Source of the DNA: Lineus longissimus
Lineage: Eukaryota; Nemertea; Pilidiophora; Heteronemertea; Lineidae
Assembly (NCBI RefSeq): GCF_910592395.1
Contig: NC_088308.1
Location: 15,703,501-15,767,500 of the forward strand
Length of the DNA stretch: 64,000 nucleotides
Direction of reading: 5' to 3'
Each line of letters starts with the position of its first letter. Position 1 is the stretch's first letter. The notes below the pieces were generated by a model, which had not been told where the DNA came from, made no database searches, and was given only the letters and a program-made list of their open reading frames with translations. Positions 1-11,522 of the stretch are shown here, piece after piece. A program made the position numbers and the translations under genes.

Positions 1-786
1 CGCATGAAATACTAATGCGCGTTAGCTGGCACAGGCACATGAAGTATATCAAGACATAACAGACATAGAATCATAGATGGCAGCACTGCACTGTAATTGA
101 TATGGAGTGCCAACAATGCCATAATTCAGCTAAAATTAACCTTTCTGGATGGTCAGAGTTTTCAAGTGTTTTTACTTTTTTTTCTGTTTACTTTTTGGAA
201 TTTGGTAAATCGGACACATACATGCACTGGTTAGCCCTCTACGTAGTTGTCATATGGCGCCCCCTAGTGTGTTCATGCCAAAACAGAGCATTCCTATCTG
301 TCTCAGTTTCGAAGCTATGGTCATACATGATCCTATATGTCGGTCATCTTGGAATCCAATACGGATGGTCTTTTGGACTTCCTTGACCCTGAAAATGGGG
401 GGTTATCAACGAACAGAACATTTCTCTCCAACTTAGTTAAGAAGTCATGGGTGATAATAGATGCAGAATGGCGGCTATATTGAAATCCAAGATGGCAGCC
501 AGCAGGAGGCGCGAATTTCGGTGTTTCATTTTTTTTCTGTATCCCCATGGGCAGAACTACGCCTGTGCAAAGTTTCATTCTTTCGGCAAAAACTGAACGA
601 TTCTGTTGGAAATCCTGCCTTAGCCGCTCCACTAATGAGAAACCGGAGGAACTAAAACTACAGACGGCGCTGAGGCACAACTCAGTTTTGACACTAGAGG
701 CGCCGCGATCGCTCCAACAGGAAAGTCGCTTCATTTCGTGACATTTGCTGGTCCCCGACTGACAAAACATAAGCTTTTTCTCCGTA
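1..786. other. no gene recognised
   Basis: I see no supported gene here. A minus-strand open frame at 333-770 has no recognisable domain or splice context. Two local features are worth noting: a CTCF-like word, read on the minus strand, at about 256-270 (core CACTAGGGGGCGCC), and a segment at 470-510 with words of the 'ccaagatggcagcc' type that recur near 44740 and 63880, which suggests old repeat remnants. Confidence 0.5.
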
Positions 787-985
787 ATGCCTTCAAATTG
801 TTGTGTTGATGGTTGCCCAAATGAAGGAGGGCATACCTTCCCAAAAGATCATGAAAGGAGAAGGTTGTGGTGCGATGCAGTGCGCCGAATTGACAATGAC
901 AGATATTGGCAGCCCGTCATGAAATCTACTGTCGTCTGCTACGCCCATTTCGATGAATCTGATTATGTTGAACACACTTGGACAG
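787..985 (+). CDS. THAP-type zinc finger, probable first coding exon
   Basis: The exon encodes about 66 residues starting at an ATG. It has the layout of a THAP DNA-binding domain (C2CH zinc finger): Cys5/Cys6 and Cys10 near the N-terminus, the T-F-P-K turn at residues 17-20, Trp28, then Cys51-x2-His54-Phe55. THAP proteins bind DNA sequence-specifically in the nucleus, and many derive from P-element-like transposases. The reading frame meets CAG|GTTTGT at 985/986, a plausible splice donor, so I read this as a first exon rather than a complete 68-residue protein. The usual C-terminal AVPT box is absent, which fits a domain continued in another exon or truncated. I could not find the next exon. 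The zinc-ligand pattern is seen in the sequence; family membership follows from it; the exon border is inferred. Confidence 0.62.
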
Positions 986-2393
986 GTTTGTAAGCCTAAA
1001 TACCTACGTCATGCATGTATGTGATGAATAAGGTGATGGACCCGATCTTAGTTTAAAAATGAACCTGATAACCCCGGTGCTGAACTGAATTTGAAGCCTC
1101 ATCATAACATTGTTTACAACCACATACTGTAACAGTAGCCTACATTACACTACATGCATGCATGATCCATCATCATCATGCACCATGCATGATGATGCAT
1201 GTGATGTTAGGCCTGCTCCTGTAAACTATCTCTCGGCTCAGTGAATCAATGTAGAAGGTAAAACTGTGGTCCATTGGGCCAATTTGGATACAATTAACAG
1301 CAGCATGACTGTCTTGCTTGAGACTGGTCGCGTAAGTTTAGCAAATGTGGCGGGGTTTCTGAGAGTAGGGGTAGTTTGCTCCCCTCTACTCGTAAAGATC
1401 TTAGAGTATTAACCAGCCTAAGAATCTAAGTAACGATTCAGCAGACAAATTGTGGCTCAGAGCCCAGGGTTTATTATAGGTCCCATAGGTGGCACTACAC
1501 AGTGCGGAAAACGGTGTCAATGGCAGCGTCAAATAGGCCCCTGGCAATTGACACGAGCCCGAGGCCAAATCATACATCACAGGCACCATAATCTATACAT
1601 TTCTGGGTTCGTATGAATCCAGAGAAGAAATCCACGGCAATTTCATAGCATATAATTCATAAATGCACCGATAGGTGGGGCCACCTTTGACACCACATGG
1701 ATCCTGAAAACGGTAAATAATTGACCAAAAAATGGCATGATGTGTGCGATCTTCAAAATGAATGATTTGGGAATGACATTACCACCGGCAGATAGCCAAA
1801 TGCATCTAGTTTTTTTATTTGATGTAAAAACATGGGGTCATCTTGGCAATTTTTTAGCTGTATGGCCTATAACTTGAACGAGCATAATTGACACTCGCAC
1901 GACTACGCCCAACCTCGCGTGGCAGACGGAAGGTATATTACATATTGAGGTTTAACTGGGGATTGAGACCCGCTTCGAATGACACAGATGCTAGGTTCAT
2001 AAAACTGCCAAAGATCTCTCTGCGCATGGAAACTAAGACCAGGGTGTCAAAGTAAATAGTATTTGGAACATGATGCACCCAATCATGCACATGGAAACGA
2101 CATGCGTCATAAGAACTACATTTCTTTGGGGGGGGGGGGCAAAACGGACCCTGTCCCCACTGTGTAGTGCCACCTTAATCCCTCCATTCCGTAACTCCCT
2201 GCTGACGGGGTTATATTCAGCAGCTAACACTTGTGCCTATTTTGGCACACTCAGATAACAGGAGGAATTACCAAATGCTTATTTGGCGATTTTTTTTGTT
2301 TTGATCAATTTCTTTATGATATCTAGCAGATGACATCCATTCAGTTTGAATAAATTCGAAAATAAACTATATTTTATGCGAATTGGCAATCTG
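986..2393. other. no gene recognised; hairpin and G-run
   Basis: There is no convincing coding region. Position 1171-1197 forms a perfect hairpin: arms of 12 bp (catcatcatgca / tgcatgatgatg) around a 3-nt loop, within a stretch rich in ATG and CAT. A run of 12 G lies at 2128-2139. If the THAP exon at 787 is real, this stretch would be its first intron. Confidence 0.5.
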
Positions 2394-3132
2394 CAAGTAT
2401 TGCGAAATCACCCTGGCTTGACCACAAGTCATGGTCTCGAGGCCAAGTGCCGTCGACAGAGAATTCAATTTTAGACAAAATGAGTTAAATGCCCCTGACA
2501 TGAATAGGGTTGAGAGAGGGGCTTTGCTTCTCTCCACTCCCCTCTCCCAACTGCGACTCCACACTCTTAGAAATAAGGTTTTCAGCCTTGAAAAGTTTGA
2601 ATGGATTTTCGGCCAACATTAAAATGCACCCCGTAGACGTTTTGCAGCGAAGTGAACAACCCTTTGACGTTTTTCACAGTCTCAAAAACCATTGGGGGAT
2701 TTTCATTTCACCAAATAAACCTCTACGGGGTACATATTCGTGTTGGTCGAAAAAAATTTTTTTTCAGAGGCTCAATAACCTTAATTTCTAAGAGTGTGAC
2801 GGCATTTTATTCATTTTGCCATCTGCCGACTCTCGAATGACACAGCAAGTCCAGACCGCTATCAGAAGAAAGGTCGTTAGCAGCACGTTCGATCCCGACA
2901 CCTGGAGTACGCCTGGGGCCACTCGTGAAATCACCAGACGGTCCATTTTCAACGCACCACCTCTAGAGAGTATTCACGACGTGTCCAAAGTTATGCATTT
3001 GAAATTCGCCTGAGCACGAACCAAACAGCCAGTGGATGTGTGACTGCTACAGAAAAAGCTAGTCCATCCTAATCGCGGACCTGACGAAAAAGAGGGCCAT
3101 TTTCAAGAATTCTTCGGCAACAAAAGGGTAAA
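2394..3132. repeat. dispersed repeat, inverted partner of 15492-16010
   Basis: This segment matches the reverse complement of about 15492-16010. For example, 2825-2920 aligns with the reverse complement of about 15750-15850 over most of its length, sharing words such as 'gacacctggagta'. The match runs past both sides of a MITE at 2560-2798 that is absent from the partner, so the two are separate copies of one element or segment. An open frame at 2816-3013 lies in the repeat and shows no known domain. The outer edge resembles TTTA/TTAA followed by CCCTTT, reminiscent of piggyBac-type ends, but the opposite end does not show it, so I do not assign a class. Confidence 0.55.
2560..2798. mobile_element. 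MITE with CACACTCTTAGAAAT inverted ends
   Basis: This is a 239-bp element. Its left end CACACTCTTAGAAATAAGGTT is the near-perfect reverse complement of the right end AACCTTAATTTCTAAGAGTGTG. There is a second, inner inverted pair around 2625-2640 and 2715-2735 ('caccccgtagacg' versus 'ctctacggggta'). It encodes nothing and sits inside a dispersed repeat whose other copy, near 15880, lacks it, so that copy serves as an empty site. I see no clear target duplication and leave the superfamily open. Confidence 0.65.
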
Positions 3133-3474
3133 TGGTTTTGTTGGACATGTCAGCAAGCGGTGTTACGATTCGGTCAGTGTAGACGTGATTACCAGTGAGG
3201 GTGCAAAATCGATCGAAGTATTGGTAACTGAAGAAGCCAATGATCAGAATAGAAGGGCACGGGCGGACGCGCTCAGACATGATTACGTGGTAGAATTGCC
3301 GCTGATCGATGATTTCTCGAGGGGTCATCAGTTCTAATTGGCTGCGATAGCACATAGTAGTTTCTAGAAAACCGGCTAATCAGCAATAAGTGCGGTACCA
3401 TAGTGCAAGCTCCAATCTTGGTCGTTTTCTATCCGGAACCACTAGAATTCAAAAGCAAACAATATATACATGTA
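3133..3474. other. no gene recognised
   Basis: I see nothing supportable here beyond the fading edge of the neighbouring repeat. The minus-strand open frame at 3059-3355 overlaps that repeat and has no recognisable motif. Confidence 0.4.
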
Positions 3475-4442
3475 CAGTCCTTCAAAAAAGTAAATGGACA
3501 CACAAAAATCAAATTTTCTTGAAAACGGCTGGTGATAAATCGATGCGGTTTGCTGCATTTGATAGGGCATTTAGTTGTGCATCATGATATCTACCACTTG
3601 GAAATTTGCTATTTTACCTATAAGTCAATTTTTTCGATTTATGAAAGGTCCCAAAATCAACTTTTTTATCACGCATTTTTTGGGGGCAAATTTTATATTG
3701 ACTGGAAGCTTCTGTTGAGTTATGAGTGAATATCTAAGAAATTCCACAGTTTTCACTTGAATCTGCAATTTATTAACCCATTTGTGCAAAAGGGTTTTGT
3801 TACCCGGTCTTCTACTGCGGAGATGCCCCCTTGATATTATTCACCTGGCCCAGACAACCGGAATCATGTCACCATTTCAATGGCCTTGTTTAATATGCCT
3901 ATGAATAGCTCTCCCAGGCCTGGATTTGGAAGCTGGACAATGGGTTCACCAATATTACTTTACCCTCGCGTTTACAATACATCAATGTTAACAACATTTC
4001 CACCCCCATTCAAAACCTCAGCCAATAAGGAATTAACACTCGGGCTGCATGTTGAAACTGACATAATTGGCTATGGTCGACTTCTCCAAAGTAATTCCAA
4101 AGTCAATAAACAAGGTGCAAAATTTTGACATAAAATGCTGTTTTCCCACCAATTAACACAAGATATTTTCATCACCTTGATATGGGGACGTGGGTTTTTC
4201 ATCATGGTGATTCATCCTATCAAGAAAAAGTACGAAAAAAATCGGAAACGAAAAAGTTGATTTTGGGGCCTTTTGTAAATCAATAAAAGTCGGTATTAGA
4301 TAAAATGGCTAATTTTTATGTGGTAGATACCATGATGCACAACTAAATGTCCTATCAAATGCAGCAAACCGAATCGATTTATCACCAGCCGTTTTCAAGA
4401 AAATTTGATTTTTGTGTGTCCATTTACTTTTTTGAAGGACTG
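3475..4442. mobile_element. long-TIR MITE with TA target duplication (Tc1/mariner-like)
   Basis: This is a 968-bp element flanked by TA on both sides (3473-3474 and 4443-4444). The left end CAGTCCTTCAAAAAAGTAAA is matched by the reverse complement at the right end. The inverted repeats are long: they align almost perfectly for about 120 bp and then imperfectly out to roughly 190 bp (near 3660 and 4255). No transposase is encoded. A CAGT start with TA duplication is typical of the Tc1/mariner superfamily; the subfamily is unknown. The high similarity of the arms suggests moderate age. Confidence 0.75.
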
Positions 4443-5456
4443 TACATGTTACTTGCGGCAGTATCGCGAAACTGTGCCAAGTTTCTTTAGGGAAAGCGTC
4501 CTCGATTGTTCGGGGTTCTCAGATACCAAAGATGAAGTTAGTTTGATGGGAAAAATCCCTTGGCAAAAGTCAGTTCAAGGAGGGGCAAGACTATATACCA
4601 TTGCGTGGGAAAAGTCACCATCTGGATCTGCAGAATAACATAACAGCTCGTCAGAAACGAATGGTGTAAGTAATGAGGAGACTTAGTAAATTGGATCTTG
4701 TCCATGATAATGTCAAAGTTATGAGCATGTTTGCAATTATAAAAAAACTTTAATTTTAATTTGTTGAATCAATAAGGATATCAACATGCTTCAAGCATGC
4801 GTAGTCTCTGAATGGAAGATCATTTTTGCAACGCATTTACCAGTAACTTTGAGACGCGAATTCTGCAAGTTGGGCATGACCGAACTGCGAGAAAAAGAAA
4901 AGGCAGATCGGGCAACTTCATCTATTTCCAAGCTTTGGTACAATTTGGACAAACAAAAGTCAAAAAATATAAGTGAAAGAGCACCGTCCGTTATAACAAA
5001 CTTTGGCTCGTAGATACATGTACACTGATCAGCAAGTTTCATTAAAGGCTGAAGGTACCTTGAAATGCATTAGAAACTGGCACTCAATCAGTACGCATGC
5101 CCAAACTAGCTTGACAAGATTCCTAGAGATTCTATCATGAATATCATGCATATGAAAGCGGTTGATCACGGGGGCTAATATGAGTGAGTTGGCACAAAAC
5201 TGCAAATGCAATTAATTTTTAGCACAAATTCAACATGTAGCAGCCACGATTTGAGTCAATATCGATTACTTCTGGGGAAGTAATTGGTGATTTACAGAAG
5301 ACGACCTTGCTACCTATATATACATGAACATGTATATCTAAAGAACCTCCCTCCTACGCTGTTTCCTACTGGCACGGTCCATTACAAGGTACCTGGCTGA
5401 GGCTGTCGAGAGATAATCAATAATGTCTCAACAAGGTTCAATCATCGGCCACGCTA
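4443..5456. other. no gene recognised
   Basis: An ATG-initiated plus-strand frame at 4786-5013 (75 residues) is open but has no recognisable domain, upstream promoter or splice sites, and an equally long minus frame overlaps it. I found nothing else. Confidence 0.4.
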
Positions 5457-5771
5457 TCATCCAGTCAGCAACTTGGCGAAATGATCTGTCACCTGTGCCG
5501 TGCCTGTTCGGATATAGTGCGACAGTACGGATGCAAACTCTCCAAGGTTCCCATATGGATGGTATGACATTTCTCTGATTCGAAGTATTCTTTCGAGCAA
5601 TACCATCAAAATATACGCTTTGATTTTTCTGTCCGTCGTCATCAGCAAATTATCAAAAGACCATTGAATGGGACAAGGTGGACTTGAATATGCATGGTCT
5701 GACACCAAAGGCACAAGTATGTACATTTTACAGGAACTTCTGGCCCTGGCGACGTGGTTCGAAGCGTTCAT
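5457..5771 (-). CDS. unrecognised open frame, possible terminal exon
   Basis: This is an open frame of up to 104 codons on the minus strand ending in TGA at 5457. The C-terminal 60 or so residues have a mixed hydrophobic and charged pattern with ordinary codon choice (segments such as YILMVLLERILRIREMSY and GEFASVLSHYI) and read more like protein than most random frames nearby. I recognise no family. There is no clear acceptor, start context or neighbouring exon. It could be the last exon of a minus-strand gene lying to the right, or a chance frame. Confidence 0.25.
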   Translation of the reverse strand: MNASNHVARARSSCKMYILVPLVSDHAYSSPPCPIQWSFDNLLMTTDRKIKAYILMVLLERILRIREMSYHPYGNLGEFASVLSHYIRTGTAQVTDHFAKLLTG

Positions 5772-7926
5772 GTCTATTCATGGAGTAGGCTTTTCTGTTT
5801 AAAGATATTGATAAGGTTTCAATTTTTAACATGTCGATGATAACAAAAATGAATCAACATGGGCACCATGCTCATGGGGGAGTTTCCATCCTCATTGGCG
5901 TATCTCCGGATGGGCGTGGCATAGGTATTTATCATTCAAAACGCGAAAGTTTAAACGATGGACTCGCGGCTTTTCATCTCGTTCTGTCCTGGCTAGGACT
6001 CGGCTCCCTTGCCTTTTAATGTTGTTATGGCTATCAAGACTTTGGATACTCCTCTTTCACAAGCTGCATTAATAGTAAAAATTACAGAATCATATCAGTC
6101 AAAGCTTCTACATACTGCATACAAGCTGGTAAATGATGAAATGTGATTACTTGGCAATATGATTTTGTTAAATTCGACCCGGCCAGCGATTTTTGCACTG
6201 ACCACACACATACTAATAATCCAATGGAATCAGTACATCATATCCATCGCGCGCGAATATCGATTTTATGTGCGCCCTCTATATACATACTGCATGTATG
6301 TTGTCACTAAAATAATCTTATTGTTTTCAAACTATAAATCAACATATTAGAACAGTTGCGAAAATCATGGTTTGCATCCAATGAAAAGTTGCAGTTCAAT
6401 GATTTGAAACCATGGCACTGCTACCCGATTGTGTGGGTATAATTGTTTGCGCAGAGACCAGAATAGACAATGTAAGCCCACTGCGCATGTGCAGCGACTG
6501 CGTTAGAAAATTATACACATACCATACGTTTGTAGCGGGTAACATTGCATAACGTTGCATGTTAATACTGATCCCTGTCAATGAACTGCATAAGATGTAC
6601 ATGTAATCACAAATTTAGTTATTTTTACTACGTTCATCTAGTCTTAATAATGATTTTATGCCACGACTGGATCTCTTGGATTGGATGAAATAAGTTCTAA
6701 TATATTGATTAAAACCATGGCTGTGGTTCGAAATAATTACGATGCGACTCAGAAGAATGAAAGAATGAAAACGTCAACTTTGTGTGGTTTTGAAACCATG
6801 GGTTGCACAACTTCAATGGTATTGAATTTGCTTTCGTACGTTTTCCTGATTTTGAAATAAAGGATGGTTTGATAAATAAAACTGCGGGTTTGAATACAAA
6901 ATAACTGTTTCAAAAAGTGGACGAAATAAGGAAAATATATTCATAACTTGTTTGAAAGAATGAGATTATTTCAAATAATTTAGGGAAATAATTAAATTCC
7001 CACATTACGCCTCATAATTGCAGGCCCTTTTGTCTACATGTTTATCCCTAATCTTGTATGATTTATTGACTGTTGAGAATATAATAAGAAGCTACGAGAT
7101 AGATACCACCACAAAGTATCGATGTTGAGTACGCAAAGTATAAAAGATTTGGAGGCATAAGTCGGTGCTCTGGTCGGTAACAGGACTAACACAAAATCAG
7201 CTGGAAGTTGACAGGGATCTGAGATAAATCGTGTTGTAGTTCTACCCTCCTGCAGATGGGTTACCTCCAGACCGAAGCTGTGAAGAAAGTAAATCTTCAA
7301 GATATAGCCAAGTCAAAATGTAAGTTATCGTGTGAATACAACTAGACTGGCACTGGGAGTGCAGTGGGACCCCCCCCCCCCCCCCGCCCGCCTCCCCCGG
7401 AATCCCCTTCCCGCTTGACCCATCAACCCAGATTATGATGTACGAGCATCTTTTACTTCGCCCTAATGTATAATGATTACGGGATTTCATTTGATAAATC
7501 AAAATTATTAAACACTCCGTCATCAATGCATCTGCTTAGAAATAAGTGTCAACAAATAGCACGTGGTAATGTTACTGCAGCCTAAATATAGAAATAGACA
7601 ACAACATGTTTTTTTCAACGCATGCGCAATCGATCGTAAACAATGATATGTTTTTGATTCAGCGCAAGCGCAATACATCGACTCGGATCGTTGATGATTT
7701 AGCCTCTCCCTGTTTATCAGGCCGAGTCTAGCTTACTGATCTACGCCGGACTTATCGACAGGAAATTAGAAGGTTCATTTTCACCGCCCGAGAAATATTA
7801 AAAGAAGGCCGAAATGTTCGTCATGCGAAATCCCCTTTAGTATTTTGGAATTTGGAATAAAAACAATATGAAAATTGGCCATCGGAGCTACTTTGGCGCC
7901 ACCTACATGACCTAGCTGACTTCTTA
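5772..7926. other. no gene recognised; C-run and NRF1-like words
   Basis: No supported gene. A run of 16 C at 7370-7385 followed by C-rich sequence is the most distinctive feature. The palindrome GCATGCGC at about 7621-7628 resembles the core of an NRF1 site, with a related word (gcgcaagcgc) at about 7661-7670. With no adjacent gene I do not call a promoter. Confidence 0.45.
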
Positions 7927-8043
7927 CAGTCCAAATCGCAATTGATATCCCTTTAAAAATCGCGCCGATGGCGCGTCAGTGGTGCGCGTGCGATACGCGT
8001 AACTGACGCGAAGCAGAAAGGATGTCAATTGTGACTTGGGCTG
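7927..8043. mobile_element. short TA-flanked MITE, same family as 31542-31740
   Basis: This is a 117-bp element between TA dinucleotides (7925-7926 and 8044-8045). The ends are CAGTCCAAATCGCAATTGA and the reverse complement of CAGCCCAAGTCACAATTGAC. The interior contains 'actgacgcgaagcag', which matches 'aatgacgcaaagcag' in the longer copy at 31542-31740. It is non-coding. TA duplication and CAGT/CAGC ends point to a Tc1/mariner-like transposase acting in trans. Confidence 0.75.
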
Positions 8044-10563
8044 TAATGAGTGTCTCAAGTAAAAAGCAGCTATAAGCTACATATACTAATGCACCCCTCC
8101 GCTATCAATAAGTTTTGGTTTGGGCACGGATGTAGAGCACTACATCTGTGGTTTTGGGCGCATATTACATGTATAAGTAAAGATTTTTTGAGGTTTTAAG
8201 TTGGTACCTTCAATAGTATAGTTGACAAAAAATGGTCCAAACTTCGGGGGGGGGGGGGGGCATAACTTAGGAACCATCACACGATCGTAAAATAATTCGG
8301 TTATGAAGGTTGGGGGTTATAGTCGCCATCCCGAAAAACTAATTTCAGCCAGATCCAGGAGGGGTCAACGACTCAAAGTGCCAGATTTTGCCTGAATCTG
8401 TCATGCAATGACTCTAAAATATGGATAACAATCAAAAACGTTAAACAGACCCAGCACTACGTACCTGTACAGGGGCGGCACTAGGATGTATCAGGACTGG
8501 TTGACAAACGTTCCATATAACTGTGTGTGCATATTTTCGGATGTATATCTGCCATTCCCCCTATACACAGCAAATATGTTATAATGATGTACTCGGGCCT
8601 GCTTTTAACAATTCGGATCAGCGTTCTCCAGATATCAGGTATGATGCAGAATTAACCGGGTCTATTGTAGGAGGGAACGCTGAATGTGAGTATGAGATAG
8701 AAACATAAGACTAGAAGAAGCATGGACAATACTACACTTACCTGCCAATAATGCCAAGCTGCAAGATACAGCGAACGTGAACGTAAGCCAGCTCATCCTG
8801 GCTCAATGTAACGTGCGCGGTGTGAGGTAGACCAAGAATGCCACAAAATTACAACAAGAATGCCAACAGTGTTATTCCGCAAGTTCGTAATAATCCATGT
8901 GCTCTTCGTGACCAATGCAGCGTTCTTTATATCGCTAACTGTTTGACCCATCTGATCAAAGCGCTAGTACATGTAAATAATCAGTATAAAAGAATGTGAC
9001 GCTAACCAATCAGGGTTTACTCGAGCTGCTGGAGCCAACCAGAGCTCTCATTATGGCGGCGCACAGGATGAACGTTGATACTCGGGAGTTAAAGGGAGAC
9101 TTTGTAGGCATTGACAAACCACGCCATGGTCCGCCGAGCTGAAGTTAGGTTTTGAAAATAACAGATGTCACCACTCCGCCAACCTAGTACACAGGACCTG
9201 TTACGAAGCATTGCTGATGCTCCCAATGTACAGAATAAAACATCATTGTAGGAGGTTACATCACTATAGCGCGCGTTTTGAGAGTTATTGCTCAGCGATA
9301 CATGCAGCAATACAATTAGTAGTCCTGTTCCAGATACAGACCATTATTATTACAACTCCCTCTGGTATATCCGACGAGATGGTCATAGAAGACGGGTTTT
9401 AGTTTAAGGAATCGGCATACCGAACTGGAGTATTGATTGTCTCACCAAAACCGCGAGGTTGGAACTAAAATGTAGACAAAAACCGAGGCATATAAACTAA
9501 AACCCTTCCACATTTAGCAACAACCCAAGCGGTTATGGGTGCCTAACCATTACCGCTGAATTCAAAACGAGGCTTCGTTTTTATTTATAGTGCATTTACA
9601 CTTTAAAGTGCGGTTCGTTCTAAATCCAGGTAATGAAGAAATTAGTATTCATCCATGTTGAATATGGTTGGATTGGTTAGCAAGGAAGTTAAACAAGGTA
9701 TTGTGAACATGTATAAATATATTAATATATTAATATATTCAACGCTTTTGAAGGCCATTTCTGCCGTGTGAAATTGACAAGAATTTGGTGCAGTGGCAAA
9801 TCTCTCTTTGGAGCTTAAAAAACAACTAACTCTGCGATTTCAAACAAGTGCGGCTGCGGAAGTCTTGGGTTAATGTTCGCTGCTACGGCCCTCCTATGTG
9901 GAGCCCTGAGAGATTTTCCACTTGGCTGAAGTACACGCGCATAACCAAATGAGCCCAATTAGACATATTGCTTCAAAATACAAGGAAAGAAACAACTTGC
10001 CTGCCCAGCTTCGATGTACAAGTAGTTACGACAGCGGGAGGAAGGTCAAGAGCCAAGGCAAGCTAGCAACATTCCCTGATCACCTGTCTAACGATCGTAG
10101 TAGAAAACCTTGGTCCCAGGATTTTTGAATGCCATTTCTGCAAGTTCTGGTTCAAAGCTTGTAAATTAAATTCCCGGATGTTGACCTGAAGGTATGGTAG
10201 ACGTCATTGCACGCCTTGTGCACACGCAGGTACTTCATTAACATAAAGATACTGTACCTAACAATGACCGAGTTCGGGCGTGCTGTTGGGTTAGACTAAG
10301 ATTGGATCGGATTCCAGCCGAACGTTTAACTCTTATTTTGTAGTTAGGCCCGACTCTCGCGATGACATGTCCTGAGGAGCACGCGCGGAACTTTTCACAG
10401 TATGTAACGGCCTGGAAGGGGTTAATAATGATAAGAACGCTTTCTTCTACTGTCATGGAGTAGACATAACATGAAAAGGAAGAAGAATACATGAATTTTG
10501 CTTCCAATTTTATTCAAAAAATTGGTTTCCATGGCAACATAATCATATGGAGTTAGAACATGT
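8044..10563. other. no gene recognised
   Basis: I found no convincing exon. There is a run of 15 G at 8246-8260 and an AT-rich near-tandem (attaatat repeated) at about 9715-9740. Several short frames are open on both strands, and none shows a domain. Confidence 0.45.
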
Positions 10564-11522
10564 TTACACATGCGCCGAATTATATTCTCTGACAGTTTGT
10601 GCCAACCTTTTTGTGTATGAACTGCTCTTCGTGTCTTTCACCAGGTGCCGATCCCATGATTTGGCGAAATCGGCATGTACAGCTTCGAATGCCTGTTCAG
10701 AAAAACGACCTAAGGCACAGTTGTGCTGAAGACAGAAATCTGTAAGATGGGCTTTAACAATGTGAAATTTCGGCGTGATACTGATAGAAAGGTTCATGTA
10801 CTTTTTGTGTATGAACTGCTCTTCGTGTCTTTCACCAGGTGCCGATCCCATGATTTGGCGAAATCGGCATGTACAGCTTCGAATGCCTGTTCAGAAAAAC
10901 GACCTAAGGCACAGTTGTGCTGAAGACAGAAATCTGTAAGATGGGCTTTAACAATGTGAAATTTCGGCGTGATACTGATAGAAAGGTTCATGTACGCATT
11001 GCAGAACTCAAGCACGTGCTCTTGCCACTTTTCTCCAAGCTTCATTCCAAAGCAAGATTCAACCATCTTTCCCATTTGCTCAAATGCTATCAAGAAGGGT
11101 GTTGCTGGGTGACCATCTGTTTTCCCAGAAGGAGTATTTTCAACAGTTATGTCTCGCAGAACATGAGTGTTTCGCAGCAGTTTGTGACATTCGTTGCCCT
11201 CAAATTGCCCATGTTACTGTTCTTTTACAACATGCAACCTATTTGTCCACTGAATCACTTCAGGAAACACTGATTCTGGTTCCGAATACATTTTGTTGAC
11301 CAGACCTAAGAGCAGATGTAATTCACTGAGTGGTACAACATCTACTACACGGCCAACACTTGGGAAAATATCAAGAGGTACATTGCGACAGTTGTAGTAA
11401 TTCTTCAACAACGAAGGCCTTTGGCCTGACTCTACCCACTTTTGGTTCCACTCTCGGATACCTTCGAAGGTTCTCATCTCTGCCTTATCGTCTGAACTCC
11501 CTTTCACCCAATGGAATAATGC
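10564..11522 (-). pseudogene. broken multi-copy transposon-like gene, C-terminal exon
   Basis: Reading right to left, a coherent frame opens after a possible acceptor (TTATTTAG at about 11530-11523) and runs to a natural-looking end at TAA 10564-10566. It is broken twice. An in-frame TAA lies at 11214-11216, with protein-like sequence continuing in the same frame on both sides. A 194-bp exact tandem duplication (10607-10800 and 10801-10994) also shifts the frame, since 194 is not a multiple of 3. Visible motifs include SELHLLLGLVNKM, then FEGNECHKLL after the stop, ITPKFHIVKAHLTDFC, and LGRFSEQAFEAVHADF near the end. This pattern (His- and Glu-containing GRFSEQAxExxH block, ending near 'YNSAHV') resembles a family of repeated uncharacterised proteins in cnidarians and other invertebrates that behaves like a mobile-element gene. 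I cannot name the transposase class. Confidence 0.6.
10607..10994. repeat. 194-bp perfect tandem duplication
   Basis: Two adjacent copies, 10607-10800 and 10801-10994, appear identical base for base. The unit lies inside the coding part of the pseudogene and duplicates the segment that includes the GRFSEQAFEAVHADF block. Identity this high means a very recent event or an assembly error. Confidence 0.85.

Noticed and set aside
333-770. 145-codon minus-strand frame
   Set aside because: No domain, promoter or splice context; overlapping plus frames of similar quality; lies in old repeat words.
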